NCBI GenBank assembly: GCA_001871755.1
Contig: MNXL01000385.1
Span: 1 to 6,920, forward strand
Direction: 5' to 3'
Length of the DNA: 6,920 nt
Origin: Anaerolineae bacterium CG2_30_64_16
GTDB lineage: Bacteria > Chloroflexota > Anaerolineae > CG2-30-64-16
The number at the start of each line of letters is the position of its first letter. Positions within the stretch are counted from its first letter, which is position 1. Below are positions 5,049-6,920 of the stretch, one piece after another. The position numbers and the translations under genes are program-made. The notes beneath the pieces are model-generated. The model searched no databases. It was not told where the DNA came from and was given only the letters and a program-made list of their open reading frames with translations.

Positions 5049-6920
5049 AAACCCTCCCGCCGACTCGATATCGGGATCGCTTTCGTCTTGCTCCTGCTAC
5101 CTCTCTTGTGGTTCGCGCCGCAGGCGCTGGGTGGCAAGACGCTGCTCCCGGCCGACAACCTGTTCACCTTTGAGCCCTGGCAGAGTTCTGCCGGGGCGTT
5201 TGGCGTGGGGGCGCCCCACAACGCGCTGATCAGCGACCTGATCCTGGAGAACTACGCCTGGAAGTCGCTGATCGTCGAGGCGCTGCGCTCGGGCAACCCG
5301 GCAGACGTGCTGTGGAACCCGCGTCTCTTCGCCGGTTCGCCATTTCTGGCCGCGGGCCAACAGTCGGCCCTGTACCCGCTCAGCGTTCTCTTCTACGTCC
5401 TGCCGATCTGGCTGGCATACGGTCTCTTTACCTGGCTGCAATTGGGGCTGGCCGCGCTGGGGATGTACGTCTTTGCGCGGGTTTTGGGACAGCGCCGGCC
5501 GGCCGCGGTGCTGGCCGCGATCGCCTACGCCTTCTCCGGTTTTTTCATCGTCAGCGTGAATTTCACCATGATCATCGCCGCAGCCGCCTGGCTGCCGTTG
5601 ATCCTGGCGATGATCGAGCTGGTGGTGAGAAAGGCGGAGAAAGACGGGGATCAGGAAACATGGGAACAAGGAAACAAGGAAACAAGGAAACAAGGAAACA
5701 AACCGGGTCACCCTGTTCCCTATGTGGCGGCCGGCGCAGTGCTGCTCGGCATTCAGACCCTGGCCGGTCATGTCGAGATCACCTATTACGTGCTGCTGGT
5801 GAGCGCGTTCTATGCGGCCTGGCGTCTGTGCGCCGCGTGGCGCCGGTTGCGTGTCTGGCAGCCGGTGGCGCGGCTGATCGCCTGGCTGATCGTCATGGTC
5901 GCGTTGGGCCTGGCCCTCGGCGCGGTCCAGTTGTTGCCGCTCTACGAGCTGGTCCGCCAGAGCTTCCGCGCAGGATCGGCCAGTCTACAACAGATCCGGG
6001 ATTGGGCCTGGCCCAGCCGCCAGATCGCCACCTTCTTGCTGCCGGACATTTTCGGCAACCCCAGCCATCACACGTATTTCGACATCTGGACCCGCACCTG
6101 GCGCGCGGTGACGCAAAACGCGCTGGGCGAGCCGCTGAACACCATCGACTGGGGCGTGAAGAACTATGTCGAGGGGGGCAACTACCTGGGGCTGCCCACG
6201 TTGTTGCTGGCGGCGGTGGCAGTGTTGGACATGGGTATTGGGTATTGGGTATTGGGGAAGGGGAAAGCCAGGGCCTGGACCAGATCGAATCGCAATCCCC
6301 GACAATATCCAATATCTAATACCCAATACCCAATACCCAATACCGAATACCCATCACCCATCACCCAATACCCAGTACCCCATACCCAACACACCGCCCT
6401 CTTCGCGTCCCTGGCCATCCTCTCCCTCCTCTTCGCGTTCGGCACGCCACTCTACGCGGCGCTGTACTACCTGGTGCCCGGCTGGAGCCAATTGCACTCG
6501 GCCTTCCGCTGGGTGTTTCCCTTCACACTCAGCATGGCCGTGCTGGCCGGGTTCGGGCTGGACGGGCTGATTTCGGATTTCGGATTGCAGATTGCCGATT
6601 TCGGACGACATCGTGGAGAATCCGAAATCCGAAATCATAAACCTGTCTTGAGCGCAGTCGAAGGATCGCAAATCGGGCGGATTGCGAGGGTTCTCGGCTG
6701 GTCAGCCGTGCTGGCCGGAGCGGGCGCGCTGATCGTCGTGTTGACCAGCGTCGTCGTGCCGGGGCCGTTCGTGGGGCTTGGTGACAGGCTGCTGGCGTGG
6801 TCCTTCTGGGCCGATCTGGCGCAAACACGAGGCTTTGCCAACGGCGCGATGGCCTGGAGTTACGAGGCGGTCGGGCTGGCGCGGTTTGGGGTGGTGGCGA
6901 TGCTGGCGGGCGTGATCGTA
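5046..6920 (+). CDS. YfhO-family membrane protein (GT-C-like), 3' truncated
   Basis: The frame from ATG 5046 is open to the window edge: 625 codons without a stop. It was traced codon by codon. After a first membrane helix (about 9-25) come LLPADNLFTFEPW, HNALISDLILENYAWK, WNPRLFAGSPFLAAGQQSAL, LAGHVEITYYVLL, LLPDIFGNPSHHTYFDIW and FGTPLYAALYYLVPGWSQLH followed by SAFRWVFPF. This is the Chloroflexota YfhO pattern. YfhO proteins are polytopic and are thought to transfer sugars from polyprenyl carriers; in Bacillus subtilis YfhO partners the GT2 enzyme CsbB. That fits the GT2 gene just upstream. No Shine-Dalgarno sequence precedes the start, which lies in a repeat. Three polar in-frame inserts made of short repeats occur at residues about 203-225, 396-449 and 509-545, each between hydrophobic segments. 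It may be functional or a gene tolerating decay; the C-terminus is outside the window. Confidence 0.88.
   Translation, partial: MKPSRRLDIGIAFVLLLLPLLWFAPQALGGKTLLPADNLFTFEPWQSSAGAFGVGAPHNALISDLILENYAWKSLIVEALRSGNPADVLWNPRLFAGSPFLAAGQQSALYPLSVLFYVLPIWLAYGLFTWLQLGLAALGMYVFARVLGQRRPAAVLAAIAYAFSGFFIVSVNFTMIIAAAAWLPLILAMIELVVRKAEKDGDQETWEQGNKETRKQGNKPGHPVPYVAAGAVLLGIQTLAGHVEITYYVLLVSAFYAAWRLCAAWRRLRVWQPVARLIAWLIVMVALGLALGAVQLLPLYELVRQSFRAGSASLQQIRDWAWPSRQIATFLLPDIFGNPSHHTYFDIWTRTWRAVTQNALGEPLNTIDWGVKNYVEGGNYLGLPTLLLAAVAVLDMGIGYWVLGKGKARAWTRSNRNPRQYPISNTQYPIPNTEYPSPITQYPVPHTQHTALFASLAILSLLFAFGTPLYAALYYLVPGWSQLHSAFRWVFPFTLSMAVLAGFGLDGLISDFGLQIADFGRHRGESEIRNHKPVLSAVEGSQIGRIARVLGWSAVLAGAGALIVVLTSVVVPGPFVGLGDRLLAWSFWADLAQTRGFANGAMAWSYEAVGLARFGVVAMLAGVIV
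5654..5720. repeat. GGAAACAA octamer array in yfhO (insert 1)
   Basis: Six 8-bp units (GGAAACAT, GGGAACAA, then GGAAACAA four times) run to 5701. They are followed by a segment ending TGTTCCC (5714-5720), the reverse complement of GGGAACA at 5662-5668. In frame it encodes a polar stretch (QETWEQGNKETRKQGNK...) between two membrane helices, after a basic VVRKAEK segment typical of a cytoplasmic loop. The unit has no stop codon in any of the six frames. Confidence 0.9.
6234..6392. repeat. GGTATTG / CCAATAC inverted heptamer arrays in yfhO (insert 2)
   Basis: Three GGTATTG units (6234-6254) face twelve CCAATAC-type units (6309-6392). The 22 bases 6234-6255 are the perfect reverse complement of 6323-6344. 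In frame the left arm reads GIGYWVLG and the right arm gives a 7-residue repeat (NTQYPIP, NTEYPSP, ITQYPVP). The insert separates LLLAAVAVLD from TALFASLAILSLLFAFG, two segments expected to be close together in YfhO proteins. Neither strand of the unit contains a stop in any frame. Confidence 0.93.
6569..6636. repeat. GATTTCG inverted heptamer arrays in yfhO (insert 3)
   Basis: Five GATTTCG-type units (6569-6603) are followed by an inverted copy. The 18 bases 6569-6586 are the perfect reverse complement of 6619-6636, with a 32-base loop. In frame it encodes ISDFGLQIADFGRHRGESEI and a few more polar residues between two hydrophobic segments. The unit is free of stops in all six frames. Confidence 0.93.
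6642..6666. repeat. Dispersed GAGCGCAGTCGAAGG-type repeat in yfhO
   Basis: CTGTCTTGAGCGCAGTCGAA and the next few bases resemble a short sequence remembered as common across many bacterial genomes (CTGAGCGNAGTCGAAGG form). It adjoins insert 3 and is translated in frame as PVLSAVEGS. Only one copy is in the window, so its repeat nature rests on memory. Confidence 0.5.

Noticed and set aside
5312..6319. A 335-codon + strand reading frame inside yfhO
   Set aside because: It is in a different frame from the YfhO motifs, has the composition of a GC-rich shadow frame and no recognisable domain.
5640..6680. Frameshifted yfhO pseudogene
   Set aside because: Every codon from 5046 to 6920 was read, and no stop or frame change was found; YfhO motifs continue in the same frame after each insert.

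Overview
The window is GC-rich bacterial DNA with four real protein-coding genes, all on the + strand, plus one broken gene. No rRNA, tRNA or CRISPR array was seen. The gene types suggest a Chloroflexota genome, probably Anaerolineae-like: an AGPS-type FAD enzyme beside FAD-dependent GlpD, a single-domain dolichol-phosphate-mannose-synthase-like glycosyltransferase beside a YfhO-type membrane protein, a four-helix-bundle gene remnant, and abundant heptamer repeats. This assignment is an inference from remembered family patterns, not a database result.

Layout. 1-82 is a CCATCTG heptamer array ending at the ribosome binding site of an AGPS-like flavoenzyme (93-1685). 1682-2131 looks like a cassette: two heptamer arrays in opposite orientation (GTAAAAC-type and CGTTTTA-type) flank a four-helix-bundle (S23/IVP-like) gene whose core has been replaced by an 89-bp palindromic element. 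glpD follows (2142-3944) and ends in an extra C-terminal membrane segment. 3945-4178 is non-coding with several interleaved inverted repeats. A good sigma70-type promoter at 4179-4207 lies so close to the glycosyltransferase (4216-4989) that its mRNA should be leaderless. Two more heptamer arrays (4974-5003 and 5014-5048) fill the gap to a YfhO-family gene. That gene is open from 5046 to the window end (625 codons, no stop) and carries three in-frame repeat inserts.

How the genes work together. GlpD oxidises glycerol-3-phosphate to dihydroxyacetone phosphate (DHAP). The AGPS family acts on acyl-DHAP in ether-lipid synthesis, so the first pair may link glycerol and lipid metabolism. The second pair fits lipid-linked sugar chemistry: the GT2 enzyme would charge polyprenyl phosphate with a sugar, and the GT-C-like YfhO protein could use it outside the membrane.

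The most unusual feature is the repeats. Five heptamer families and one octamer family fill most of the intergenic space. They supply stop codons, a Shine-Dalgarno sequence and a start codon. They also occur inside yfhO as inserts, two of them with perfect inverted repeats of 22 and 18 bp, and they keep the frame open. Every repeat unit found inside a coding region is free of stop codons in all six frames. The only family that can create stops is confined to the intergenic cassette.
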